Shown: positions 41,808 to 49,648 of the stretch, one piece after another
How positions within the stretch are numbered: position 1 is the first letter of the stretch
Layout: every line of letters starts with the position of its first letter
Origin: Oscillospiraceae bacterium
GTDB lineage: Bacteria > Bacillota > Clostridia > Oscillospirales > Oscillospiraceae
Assembly (NCBI GenBank): GCA_020860545.1
Contig: JAJBUC010000101.1
Span: 1 to 50,824, forward strand
Length of the DNA stretch: 50,824 bases
Direction: 5' to 3'
The notes under the pieces: model-generated
Database searches by the model: none
What the model saw: only the letters and a program-made list of their open reading frames with translations
What the model was told of the DNA's origin: nothing
Position numbers and translations under genes: made by a program

Positions 41808-42075
41808 TGATGCGCCGGATCCCATGGGAAGCGTAGCAAACCTCAGCGATATTATGTTGGTTTTTGCCTGTGGCCTGATGGTTGCGATTGTTGCGTTCTG
41901 GAACATCGACCTGGACAACATCGACAAAATCAGGAATCAAGAAGACGGGTTTGAAATCAAAGGAGATATCTATCAGGACCCGGAAACCGGAACCATATAC
42001 CTTATTCCCCCCAGCGATGCGGAGGCGTCAGATACTGATGCAACAAAAGCAGGCGCCACTGACGAAACGCAATAG
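41743..42075 (+). CDS. DUF2149 (ExbD/TolR-like) protein, copy 1
   Basis: A 110-aa protein. ATG 41743 is chosen since GGAGGAGGTG lies about 10 nt upstream within the channel gene. A basic N-terminus (RKPKRLSRRNKRRGG) is followed by DPMGSVANLSDIMLVFACGL (26-45) and one membrane helix, then an acidic external tail. The pattern LSDIMLVFACGLM parallels the ExbD/TolR helix LxDxMLVLLxxFM with its proton-carrying Asp. It likely sits in the TolQ-like channel. Known: DUF2149 genes accompany TolQ-like genes in clostridia and methanogens; no function is established. Confidence 0.78.
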   Translation: MAIRKPKRLSRRNKRRGGLGRDDAPDPMGSVANLSDIMLVFACGLMVAIVAFWNIDLDNIDKIRNQEDGFEIKGDIYQDPETGTIYLIPPSDAEASDTDATKAGATDETQ

Positions 42076-42119
42076 CGTAGCCCCGTTGTTATAACGTGCG
42101 AAAAAGGAGGTACTTGCCA

Positions 42120-42479
42120 GTGGCGAGGAAAACAAGGCGGCTGGTAACGCGCAAAGAGCGCGAAGCAGAGAGTATTAACCCCATGGCCGGTCTCGGCAAC
42201 CTGAGTGATATTATGCTGGTTTTTGCCTGTGGCCTGATGATCGCAATCATTCTGTTGTGGCAAGTAAATTTAAAAGACATCGTTATGATTTTTGATGAAA
42301 ATAATCTGGTTGAAGTGACCGACCCCGACACGGTTGAAAACATGATGAATTCTCTGAGCGATTCCGATAAAATCGGGTCTGCCTATTCCGATAAGAGCGG
42401 GAAGGTATTTACCTTAACCGAAGAGGACGAAGATAATCAAGCGGGATCCGCATCAACAGAAAATACGGCGGCACCCTGA
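42120..42479 (+). CDS. DUF2149 (ExbD/TolR-like) protein, copy 2
   Basis: A 119-aa paralogue of the preceding protein, GTG 42120 after AAAGGAGG. Basic N-terminus, INPMAGLGNLSDIMLVFACG (20-39), one membrane helix carrying the same Asp, then a different acidic tail (LVEVTDPDTVENMMNSLSDS and on). The DNA coding for the helix is nearly identical to copy 1 (compare 41839-41885 with 42199-42245), while the tails differ, pointing to duplication with selection or gene conversion on the pore helix. The two copies may form a heterodimer in the channel, as ExbD or TolR dimers do. Confidence 0.78.
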   Translation: MARKTRRLVTRKEREAESINPMAGLGNLSDIMLVFACGLMIAIILLWQVNLKDIVMIFDENNLVEVTDPDTVENMMNSLSDSDKIGSAYSDKSGKVFTLTEEDEDNQAGSASTENTAAP

Positions 42480-42495
42480 ATGCCTCCACCGATCT

Positions 42496-42531
42496 CTGCC
42501 CTCCTCGCGCTGGCGCGAGGAGGGCAGTTTT
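42496..42531. terminator. Strong terminator between convergent genes
   Basis: CTGCCCTCCTCGCG (42496-42509) pairs perfectly with 42514-42527, 4-nt loop, followed by TTTTAT. Confidence 0.88.
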
Positions 42532-43213
42532 ATATGCGCATGGTAATGCTCCCGTCCTCCTCCAGACAGATCAGACCATCGCGCTGCATATCGTTTAATT
42601 CTCTAGAAAGTGCACTTCGATTGACGCACAAATATTGCGCAAACTGCTCCCGATCCATTCCGAGATAAAGGCGATTTCCACGCCTCTGCTGCCTAATCCG
42701 CAAGAACGTCAAAATTCGCTCGCGCAGCGCCCGTTTGGAGAGCACCTCCGTTTTATACACAAGCCGTACACATCGGTCGGCCAGCATTTGATTTATGTTG
42801 CGAAAAAACAGGTTGGCGACAAACGGGCGTACACCGCCTGCCATAATTCCATTCAGGCTGAGGACAAGCACAATGCTCTCCTCCACGGCGGTGTAGGTAA
42901 GCAGGGAGATCTGTTTTGTTGAGCAGATGCTCTCCAGTCCAAGCAGCTCTCCCTGTTCATAAAATTCCAATATATGTGACTGCCCTTCACTGCTGTTCCT
43001 TGTGCCCGATAGCCTCCCCTTCTGTATAAACACAACCCGGACAGAAGGCTCTCCTTCGGCCAAAAAGACAGCTCCTTTTTTTATGGCGCGAAAGGTCGGC
43101 TGCATCGCGCTGCAGAGCATTGCCGCTTCTTCCCGGCTAAAGCCTTGAAACAGCATTGTGCTGCAGACCGCTTCCAGCGCCTCATGGCCGATGCCTACGA
43201 TTGCCTCTCCCAA
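42530..43213 (-). CDS. Crp/Fnr family transcriptional regulator, second copy
   Basis: A 227-aa regulator from TTG 43213 (AGGAGGTG 8 nt upstream; GTG 43222 lies inside that site). Effector domain at about 20-140 (LFQGFSREEAAMLCSAMQPTF, GAVFLAEGEPSVRVVFIQKG, ESICSTKQISLLTYTAVEES), dimer helix, then winged HTH MDREQFAQYLCVNRSALSREL (about 183-203). The effector domain has several Cys but no FNR N-terminal cluster. It resembles the clostridial Crp/Fnr group often near metal or redox genes. Convergent with the TolQ/DUF2149 cassette and separated from it by a terminator, so the link is positional only. Confidence 0.87.
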   Translation of the reverse strand: MGEAIVGIGHEALEAVCSTMLFQGFSREEAAMLCSAMQPTFRAIKKGAVFLAEGEPSVRVVFIQKGRLSGTRNSSEGQSHILEFYEQGELLGLESICSTKQISLLTYTAVEESIVLVLSLNGIMAGGVRPFVANLFFRNINQMLADRCVRLVYKTEVLSKRALRERILTFLRIRQQRRGNRLYLGMDREQFAQYLCVNRSALSRELNDMQRDGLICLEEDGSITMRI

Positions 43214-43245
43214 CGCAGTCACCTCCTGACATAATTTATCTTTTT

Positions 43246-43274
43246 ATAGTATACCAAAGGTTATTTGATGTCAA
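43246..43274 (-). promoter_or_regulatory. Promoter of the second Crp/Fnr gene
   Basis: Minus strand: TTGACA (43274-43269), 17-nt spacer, TACTAT (43251-43246); an overlapping TGGTATACT is an alternative -10. Confidence 0.72.
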
Positions 43275-43445
43275 GAAAAATGCCGAATGCGCGCACGGAG
43301 TGATCTGATAATCTATCCAATTGTTCTATAAGCTCATTCCGCAAAGAAGAAGTAAATCGTTTTCGGTTTTTCAAATATGGCTCAGCTATATTACACCAAG
43401 GCTCACCGCAAATCACGTATAACCATTATGACATGGAACGCATGG

Positions 43446-43471
43446 GCGCCCCGGCTTCCTCGCCGGGGCGC
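43446..43471. terminator. GC-rich hairpin downstream of prmA
   Basis: GCGCCCCGGC (43446-43455), 6-nt loop, GCCGGGGCGC (43462-43471). No U-run, so a terminator or RNA 3' end is only likely. The stretch 43275-43445 holds nothing else I can name. Confidence 0.55.
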
Positions 43472-43481
43472 GCTTGTATAT

Positions 43482-44432
43482 TCATTCTGAACGGCGTGCG
43501 GAAAATGCCACCCAGCCGTTATGCTCCCAGCGATCTACAACGGTGAGTCCGTTTTGCCGCAGCGCCGCCGAGACCTCCGCCGCGCGGGAATCGATAATGC
43601 CGGAGCAGAGAAACACCCCCTGTGGCGTGAGCAGGCGCGCCACCTCACGAGAGAGAGGGATGATGACATCCGCGACGATATTGGCGAGTACCAGCTCGTA
43701 CTGCCTGCCGCAAAGCGATTCCATCAGCGTGGCATCGGCAAGGATATTGCCCGAACGCACCGTGTAGTGGTTTTCATTGATCCCGTTGAGCGCGGCATTT
43801 TCATATGCCACGCCCACCGCCTTAGGGTCGATATCCACCGCCACGGCGCTTGCCGCGCCCAGCGCGAGGGCGGCGATGGATAAAATCCCGCTGCCGCAGC
43901 CCAAATCGAGCACATGACAGTCCGGTGAGATGTATCGCTCCACCCCCGCAAGGCAGAGCTGTGTGGAGGCGTGGCCCCCCGTGCCAAAGGTCAGCCCCGG
44001 ATTGAGATAGAGCGGCGTACGCCCCGCCGGAATCTCCGCCGACCGTTCCCATTCCGGGACGATATACAGACTCTCCCCGGCCGGGAGGGGCTTATAATAC
44101 TTCTGCCAACTATGCGCCCAGTCGTTCTCTGCCAGACGGCACGTGGCGTAGGGCAGGTCAATGCCCGCCATCCACTGTGCAAGCTGCCCCTGCCCGTCCG
44201 CATCGTCGGTGACATAAAATTTTACCCGGCAAACGCCCTGCATCCGCGCGAGCAGCGCATCGTCCACGTAGTCCCAGCAGGCGCGGTTTTCCTCCAAAAA
44301 TCGGCGGAAATCGGCCTCATCCTCTATCACAAGGCCGGTCACACCATTTCCGGTCAGCTGCGCCGTCAGAACATCCAGCCGATCCTGCGTGGTGTCGATG
44401 GAAATTTCCAGCCAGTTGCTATCCTCCGGCAC
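43482..44432 (-). CDS. prmA: Ribosomal protein L11 methyltransferase
   Basis: A 316-aa protein starting at GTG 44432 (GAGGAGGAG upstream). N-terminal substrate-recognition domain (WLEISIDTTQDRLDVLTAQL). SAM-binding Rossmann domain with LNPGLTFGTGGHASTQLCL (about 143-161), VLDLGCGSGILSIAALALGA, VDIDPKAVGVAYENAALNGI and the catalytic LVLANIVADVIIPL. It trimethylates L11. Genes upstream on the same strand (DUF1836, GNAT, DUF2156, helicase) are tightly spaced, so it may end a long operon. Confidence 0.95.
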   Translation of the reverse strand: MPEDSNWLEISIDTTQDRLDVLTAQLTGNGVTGLVIEDEADFRRFLEENRACWDYVDDALLARMQGVCRVKFYVTDDADGQGQLAQWMAGIDLPYATCRLAENDWAHSWQKYYKPLPAGESLYIVPEWERSAEIPAGRTPLYLNPGLTFGTGGHASTQLCLAGVERYISPDCHVLDLGCGSGILSIAALALGAASAVAVDIDPKAVGVAYENAALNGINENHYTVRSGNILADATLMESLCGRQYELVLANIVADVIIPLSREVARLLTPQGVFLCSGIIDSRAAEVSAALRQNGLTVVDRWEHNGWVAFSARRSE

Positions 44433-44456
44433 AACGTCTCCTCCTCAAAAGTACGG

Positions 44457-45029
44457 TTAATCCGCTGCCTTGGCGCGCGGCTTTGCCGTCTTTTCTTTTT
44501 TTGCCTTCTCCGTCTTTTCCGGCATGGGATTGCGGGCATCCATAATATCCAAAATCCGCTGGCATGCCAGCCGGTTTGCGTAACTGCGCAGCGCCAGCTC
44601 AAGCGCCAGACGCGGCAGTTCGTCGTCGGTGAGGTCCGCGGGGAAAGCCTCTGTGGTTGCGGAAAGCGCCTTGTCCAGCTCTTGCAGAAAGTAGGCATAC
44701 AGCGCCTGCGGGTCTTCTCCCGCACTTCCGCGCTTAACGAGCCGACCAACATCCTTCACCGAGAGCACCTGCTTGAGCGCACAGATCGCGGTCAGGTATC
44801 CCAGATGGACGCGGGAATAGCGCTTTCCCTCCGCACGGGGAAGCAGACCGTCTTTGATATAGTTATTCACCATCGCGGAGGTGAGCGTATCGCGCTCGTC
44901 GTAATGGATCATCTGCCGCGACATGCAGGAGATGATCTGATCCATATATAGATTGATATCCGGCATGGCGTCCCATGCCTGCGGACGTTCCTCCGCGAGC
45001 CGCCGCTTCAGTTCTTGCAGTTCTTCCAC
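44457..45029 (-). CDS. DUF1836 domain protein (MerR-like regulator)
   Basis: A 190-aa protein from GTG 45029 (GAGGAGGAG upstream). The DUF1836 core covers about 15-125: MPDINLYMDQIISCMSRQMI, TLTSAMVNNYIKDGLLPRAE and KRYSRVHLGYLTAICALKQV, a MerR-like winged helix arrangement. A Lys/Ala-rich tail (KTEKAKKEKTAKPRAKAAD) may bind nucleic acid. Family members are putative transcription regulators in Firmicutes without established targets. Confidence 0.85.
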   Translation of the reverse strand: MEELQELKRRLAEERPQAWDAMPDINLYMDQIISCMSRQMIHYDERDTLTSAMVNNYIKDGLLPRAEGKRYSRVHLGYLTAICALKQVLSVKDVGRLVKRGSAGEDPQALYAYFLQELDKALSATTEAFPADLTDDELPRLALELALRSYANRLACQRILDIMDARNPMPEKTEKAKKEKTAKPRAKAAD

Positions 45030-45083
45030 AGGCTCTCCTCCTCTGCCACATGCGTTTTTGTTATTGTAGCACAGTCATGCAGT

Positions 45084-45962
45084 TTAATCCAGACCCAGCC
45101 CAAAATAGCCTGCGGAACCTGTCTCCGGCGGACTGGTATACCACTTTATCATGCCGAATGGCACCGTCTTGGTCCCCTCCGGGCGGAACAGGCCTTCCGG
45201 TGTGCGTAGCGTGCACTGCCGCGCTGACAGGGCCCCTAAGACCATCGCCGCGCCGCGCGCCATGCAGTCTGGGGCGATTAAAAGCTCCTTGATGAGGATG
45301 GTACCGTCCTGCCGCTGCTCCACCGCAGCACAGCCGCTGTGGTCATCAACGGTCAGCCCGAACAGCGCGCCGCCCTGTAATTCCGACAGCACCTGCTGAA
45401 ACGCGGACGCCTCCTCCGAAAACAAAAGATACCCCATGTCTTGCATATGGGAAAGACATGCGGCACGTGTTTCGTGGTATTCATCGGGAAAGAGGGGGTA
45501 AATCCCGTCGGCGTTCTCCGGCGCAGGCAGCAGGGACGCCTGCAGTGTGACCTCGTCCATCGTGAAATAGGCCCCAAATCCAGCACTGCCAAAAAACACA
45601 TGCAAATCAGGCCGGGCCGGCACCACGGTCAAACAATCCACCTCTTCTGCCTGCAGCAATGCATCGGCATACTGCATCAAACGGCTTGCATAGCCCTTGC
45701 CCCGCGTATCCGGATGGGTTGCAAGCGCGTAGAGATACGCGCCGCGTGCCGTATCCCCGCCGGGCAGGCAGAGCGTCACGGGGAGTAAAAACAGCATTGC
45801 GCGCACCGCGTCGTCCGCCGCCACCAGCGCCCGCGCCGAGGGGCAGGCGGTAAAAAAACCCTCAATACACACCATACTGTCACCAAACGCCGCGTGCCAA
45901 AGGGCCTGCAGTTGCACAAGCTCGTCCCCCGTTGCGGCGCGATATGTCAGCCCCGCGCTCAT
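45084..45962 (-). CDS. GNAT family N-acetyltransferase
   Basis: A 292-aa protein. The N-terminal GNAT domain has YLYALATHPDTRGKGYASRL (about 76-95) with the acetyl-CoA loop RGKGYA; HVFFGSAGFGAY follows near 125. The C-terminal half (about 145-292) forms a second, divergent GNAT/Eis-like and sterol-carrier-like region, so the architecture is Eis-like. Acceptor unknown. It overlaps the DUF2156 gene by 4 nt (ATGA), which suggests joint function in small-molecule or lipid modification. Confidence 0.87.
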   Translation of the reverse strand: MSAGLTYRAATGDELVQLQALWHAAFGDSMVCIEGFFTACPSARALVAADDAVRAMLFLLPVTLCLPGGDTARGAYLYALATHPDTRGKGYASRLMQYADALLQAEEVDCLTVVPARPDLHVFFGSAGFGAYFTMDEVTLQASLLPAPENADGIYPLFPDEYHETRAACLSHMQDMGYLLFSEEASAFQQVLSELQGGALFGLTVDDHSGCAAVEQRQDGTILIKELLIAPDCMARGAAMVLGALSARQCTLRTPEGLFRPEGTKTVPFGMIKWYTSPPETGSAGYFGLGLD

Positions 45963-46939
45963 GCGCGTCGGATGGCGCTGTGCTTTGTCAGCAGCAGGTC
46001 GGGGTAGTACGATTCCTTCGCCTTTCGCAGCCCCGGAATGCCCATATCCTCTTCGCGGTTGAGGAAACGGACGTCTGGATAATCGGCGCGGATCTGGCGT
46101 GCAAATTCGCGGTTGATCATCGCGTATGCCCCCTGCATCTCGCCGAAAGCCTTTTCGAAGTGTACGTCATAGGTATCCGTACTGATCCGGTCGCCGAGGG
46201 TAAACGCCACCACCTTGCCCTCCACGCGGAGCAATCCGCCATCCAGCCCGAGCGGCGCAAAGTGCAGCAGGGCACGGTGCAACGCAGCGTTTTCCCGCTC
46301 CGGGCTTTCGCCGCCCTCCGCCTCGATGCGCGCAAGCCGCTCTTGATACCATATTTTATCCATCTCCAGACACTCCGGAAGACTTGCCGCGCTCACGCGC
46401 TCATACTGCCAGGTGGGATTCTGCTCGATAAAACGATTGATGTGATTGCGCTTTGCGTGCAGGCGCTTTCCGCCCAGATCGGCCAGACGGTCAATTTCAT
46501 AGAGATAGTCGGACCCGTCCCGGTTTGCCGTAAAGGTAAATTCCCCGGGAAATAACGCTTCCAACTGTGGAATTTGCGCCTCGGTCACGCCAATCAGGCA
46601 CAACGGCGCACCCTGCGCCTGCGCATCCAATGCCAGCGCCTCAATCACAGGGCCAAGCGCGCCCTGTCCGGCGGGGAAGGAATAACAGAGACCGCGCGGC
46701 AGTTTTGTTCGGATGAGGAGAAAATTCTCCATGCGTGCAATCTCCTGCCGGTAAGTTTCATTCCAGATGAACAGGGTGGTGAAATTATACTCACATCCGC
46801 GATATCCGGACAGTGCAAGCAGTTCATCTACCCACGGCTTGTCCTCTATGCGGGGCGCGCAGAATGAAAGGAGCTCCGCTTGGTCCACCAGCTTCAGGCG
46901 GGAATTGTCTTTGGGACAGCATGTTCCATGATATGCCAT
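45959..46939 (-). CDS. DUF2156 (phosphatidylglycerol lysyltransferase C-terminal-like) protein
   Basis: A 326-aa soluble protein with two GNAT-like halves as in DUF2156: SGYRGCEYNFTTLFIWNETY (about 44-63), DYLYEIDRLADLGGKRLHAKRNHINRF (about 143-169, with the conserved KRNHINRF) and AYAMINREFARQIRADYPDV, then LNREEDMGIPGLRKAKESYYP (about 293-313). This C-terminal domain of MprF-type enzymes uses aminoacyl-tRNA, but here it stands alone with no flippase domain. Stand-alone members have no agreed function. Operon with GNAT and DEAD helicase genes. Confidence 0.9.
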   Translation of the reverse strand: MAYHGTCCPKDNSRLKLVDQAELLSFCAPRIEDKPWVDELLALSGYRGCEYNFTTLFIWNETYRQEIARMENFLLIRTKLPRGLCYSFPAGQGALGPVIEALALDAQAQGAPLCLIGVTEAQIPQLEALFPGEFTFTANRDGSDYLYEIDRLADLGGKRLHAKRNHINRFIEQNPTWQYERVSAASLPECLEMDKIWYQERLARIEAEGGESPERENAALHRALLHFAPLGLDGGLLRVEGKVVAFTLGDRISTDTYDVHFEKAFGEMQGAYAMINREFARQIRADYPDVRFLNREEDMGIPGLRKAKESYYPDLLLTKHSAIRRA

Positions 46940-46954
46940 AAAAAATTGTTCTCC

Positions 46955-48133
46955 TTACTTTTCTACCAGAACAAGGCAGTCGTCGCTGTCATATGCAAGC
47001 CACTGAACCTCTGTTTTTGCATTGCGGATGATTTCCTCCATCTGAATGCGCTCTGCGATACCCGCAGACAGGGTATAGGCAATACCATGCTTTTTTGCCC
47101 GTCCGGTACGTCCGATGCGGTGGATGTAATTCTCCTGTTCATCGGGTACATCATAATTAAAGACGACGTCCACATCGTCAATATCCAGCCCGCGCGCCGC
47201 GACGTCGGTTGCCACGAGCACAGTAAGCGCGCCGGATTTAAATGTGGCGAGGGTTTTCTCCCGGATCCGCTGCGGAATATCGCCGTGGATGGCCTGACAG
47301 GTGACCCCTCTCATTTGCAGCAGTCCGGCGAGCCTGTCAGTCATATTCTTCGTATTGCAGAACGCAATAGCCCGTTCATATGCCCCGTTTTGCAACAGCG
47401 CGAGCATTGTGGGCAGCTTTTCCTCCCGATCCTTGAGCGTAATACAGTACTGCTGGATATCCGGCTTATTCTCCTCAACGGGCAACACCGTGATCTCCGC
47501 CGGGTCGCGCTGGTATACCCAGGAGATATCCAGCACCTCGCGGCTGATGGTGGCGGAAAACATGCCGAGATTTTTCCGCTGTGGTATCAGATCAAGAATG
47601 TGCGTCACGTCGCGGACAAAGCCCATGTCGAGCATCCGGTCTGCCTCGTCGAGCACCACGGTTTCTACCTTGTCAAGGCGCACAGTGCGCCGTTTCATAT
47701 GATCCATGAGCCGCCCGGGTGTCGCGACGACAATCTGGGGGCGCTTTTTCAGCGCTGTGATCTGGTGCTCAATGGGTGCGCCGCCGTAGAGGCAGATCGT
47801 GCGAACACCCTCTTTAAACTCACACAGGTCGCGTAGCTCTTCCTGAATTTGTATGGCAAGCTCACGCGTGGGCGCGAGTACCAGCCCTTGAATCTTGTCC
47901 GACTGCGGGTCAATATGCTCCACCATCGGAATGCCGAAGGCATAGGTTTTCCCTGTGCCGGTCGGTGCCTTCGCGATGACGTCCTTCCAGTCCATGAAAA
48001 AAGGAATTGCGCCGGACTGCACCGGTGTCGCTGTCCGGTAGCCTTTTTTCGCCAATGCCCGCATGACGGCGGGGGAGAGGTTGAGCTCCTGATAATCAAT
48101 GACGCGGTCTGTCTGCTCGCCGTTTATTTCCAT
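46955..48133 (-). CDS. DEAD-box RNA helicase
   Basis: A 392-aa ATP-dependent RNA helicase. Q-motif region with GYRTATPVQSGAIP, Walker A APTGTGKT (56-63), PTREL, TPGR, DEAD (162-165), SAT (193-195), then the second RecA domain with VLVATDVAARGLDIDDVDVV and HRIGRTGRAKK. It has no extended basic or RNA-recognition tail beyond residue 392, so it is a minimal core protein. Likely acts in ribosome assembly or mRNA decay. Initiates at ATG 48133 behind AAAGGAT; first gene of a probable operon with DUF2156 and GNAT genes. Confidence 0.93.
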   Translation of the reverse strand: MEINGEQTDRVIDYQELNLSPAVMRALAKKGYRTATPVQSGAIPFFMDWKDVIAKAPTGTGKTYAFGIPMVEHIDPQSDKIQGLVLAPTRELAIQIQEELRDLCEFKEGVRTICLYGGAPIEHQITALKKRPQIVVATPGRLMDHMKRRTVRLDKVETVVLDEADRMLDMGFVRDVTHILDLIPQRKNLGMFSATISREVLDISWVYQRDPAEITVLPVEENKPDIQQYCITLKDREEKLPTMLALLQNGAYERAIAFCNTKNMTDRLAGLLQMRGVTCQAIHGDIPQRIREKTLATFKSGALTVLVATDVAARGLDIDDVDVVFNYDVPDEQENYIHRIGRTGRAKKHGIAYTLSAGIAERIQMEEIIRNAKTEVQWLAYDSDDCLVLVEK

Positions 48134-48177
48134 ACCATGCAGGATCCTTTCTGTGTGCAGCTGCCTTGCTTTTTTCT

Positions 48178-48207
48178 ATTGTACCACATGATACCACCCG
48201 ATTGCAA
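48178..48207 (-). promoter_or_regulatory. Promoter of the DEAD-box helicase gene
   Basis: Minus strand: TTGCAA (48207-48202), 18-nt spacer, extended -10 TGGTACAAT (TACAAT 48183-48178). Confidence 0.68.
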
Positions 48208-48218
48208 GGACATACGTT

Positions 48219-48695
48219 TCAGCGCCTGCGGTAGGTCAGGTAGCGGAAGCTGAGCCCTTTCTGTTCCAGCGGCGCTTCCTCCTGCGCCAGATACCATTGC
48301 GCGTCGATATCAAGGTCGGGAAAAAAGACATCCGCGGGGTACGTGTGGTCAATTTTCGTCACATACGCCGTGTCACAGTGGGGCAGCAGCGCGCGATAAA
48401 CGCTCTCTCCCCCAACCACAAACGCGTCCTCCGGCGCCGCAGCCAGCAGGGAATCGAGGCTCCGAAACACCTCGCCACCCGTGGGGGAAAAGGCGCTGTC
48501 GCGGGATAGAATCAGATTCCTGCGCCCCGCGAGGGGAAGTCCCTTCGGAAACGTCGCGAGGGTCTTGCGCCCGAGTATCAGCGCGTGCCCCATCGTCAGC
48601 GCCTGAAAGCGCTTGAGGTCGGCCGGAATATAGACCAGCTGGTCGCCGTCCTTGCCGATGGCCCAGTTCCGATCGACCGCCACAATCAAGTTCAT
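48219..48695 (-). CDS. folA: Dihydrofolate reductase
   Basis: A 158-aa DHFR reducing dihydrofolate with NADPH. MNLIVAVDRNWAIGKDGDQL (1-20), active-site acidic residue in the IPADLKRFQALT helix, GRKTLATFPKGLPL and the NADPH loop AFVVGGESVYRALLPHCDTA. The frame is open upstream, but ATG 48695 with AGGGGGGACC is the clear start. It follows thyA by 13 nt; the thyA-folA pair couples dTMP synthesis to folate recycling. Confidence 0.95.
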   Translation of the reverse strand: MNLIVAVDRNWAIGKDGDQLVYIPADLKRFQALTMGHALILGRKTLATFPKGLPLAGRRNLILSRDSAFSPTGGEVFRSLDSLLAAAPEDAFVVGGESVYRALLPHCDTAYVTKIDHTYPADVFFPDLDIDAQWYLAQEEAPLEQKGLSFRYLTYRRR

Positions 48696-48708
48696 GTTTT
48701 GGTCCCCC

Positions 48709-49539
48709 CTATACCGCCACCGGAATGGCCGTGTCCAGCGCGTGAAACTGATATCCCTCCAGCTTAAGGCTGTCCTTGGTAAAGGCGTAAAAATCGCGCA
48801 CTTCCGGGTCGATCCAGAGCTTGGGCGCAGGGTAGGGCGCGCGCGCGATGATCTCCTCCACAACGGGAACGTGCCTGTCGTAAATATGCGCATCGGCGAT
48901 TACATGCACCAGCTCGCCCGCCTCCAGCCCGGAAACCTGCGCCATCATGCACAGGAGCGCGGCATACTGCATCACATTCCAGCCGTTTGCCGTCAGCATA
49001 TCCTGTGAGCGCTGGTTCAGCACGGCATTGAGCGTCCGTCCGCTTACATTAAAAGTCATCGAATAGGCGCAGGGGTAGAGCGCCATCTCACTCAAATCGT
49101 GGTGATTATAGATGTTTGTCATGATGCGGCGTGAGGCGGGATTGTGTTTTAACTCAAACAGCACCCGGTCGACCTGGTCAAATTCTCCCTCTGCATACCG
49201 GTGCTTTACGCCGAGCTGATACCCATAGGCTTTGCCGATGGAGCCGGTTTCATCCGCCCACGCATCCCAAATATGACTGCCGAGGTCATGGACATTATTG
49301 GATTTTTTCTGCCAAATCCACAGCAGTTCGTCGACCGCGCTTATAAACGCCATGCGCCGGATTGTCTGGACGGGGAACTCCTCGCGCAGGTCATATCGGT
49401 TCACAATACCGAATTTTTTTACCGTATGCGCCGCCGCGCCGTCCTCCCAGCGCGGGCGCACCTGTTGGTCGGTATCCCACACTCCGTTTGCAAGGATATC
49501 ACGGCAGTTTTGGATAAACAGTTCATCGGCACGGCTCAT
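48709..49539 (-). CDS. thyA: Thymidylate synthase
   Basis: A 276-aa enzyme, ATG 49539 after GGAGG, converting dUMP to dTMP with methylene-THF. Nucleophile Cys157 lies in LYPCAYSMTFNV, followed by LNQRSQDMLTANGWNVMQYA and DAHIYDRHVP. The residue after the catalytic Cys is Ala where E. coli has His147, and the loop reads NGWN instead of LPFN, so it belongs to a divergent Firmicute subgroup; the core dUMP contacts (RSxD, N188, YDRH) remain. Operon with folA. Confidence 0.93.
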   Translation of the reverse strand: MSRADELFIQNCRDILANGVWDTDQQVRPRWEDGAAAHTVKKFGIVNRYDLREEFPVQTIRRMAFISAVDELLWIWQKKSNNVHDLGSHIWDAWADETGSIGKAYGYQLGVKHRYAEGEFDQVDRVLFELKHNPASRRIMTNIYNHHDLSEMALYPCAYSMTFNVSGRTLNAVLNQRSQDMLTANGWNVMQYAALLCMMAQVSGLEAGELVHVIADAHIYDRHVPVVEEIIARAPYPAPKLWIDPEVRDFYAFTKDSLKLEGYQFHALDTAIPVAV

Positions 49540-49570
49540 TGCGTTTCCTCCGTTTATGTAATGTAGTCGT

Positions 49571-49599
49571 ATCATACCACGTCAGATTATGCCTGTCCA
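49571..49599 (-). promoter_or_regulatory. Promoter of thyA-folA
   Basis: Minus strand: TGGACA (49599-49594), 17-nt spacer, TATGAT (49576-49571) with TGG extension. Confidence 0.68.
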
Positions 49600-49648
49600 C
49601 CTTTATCCGTAATGCAGACTGTAACCCCTTCGCTGGAAGCACGGGCAG

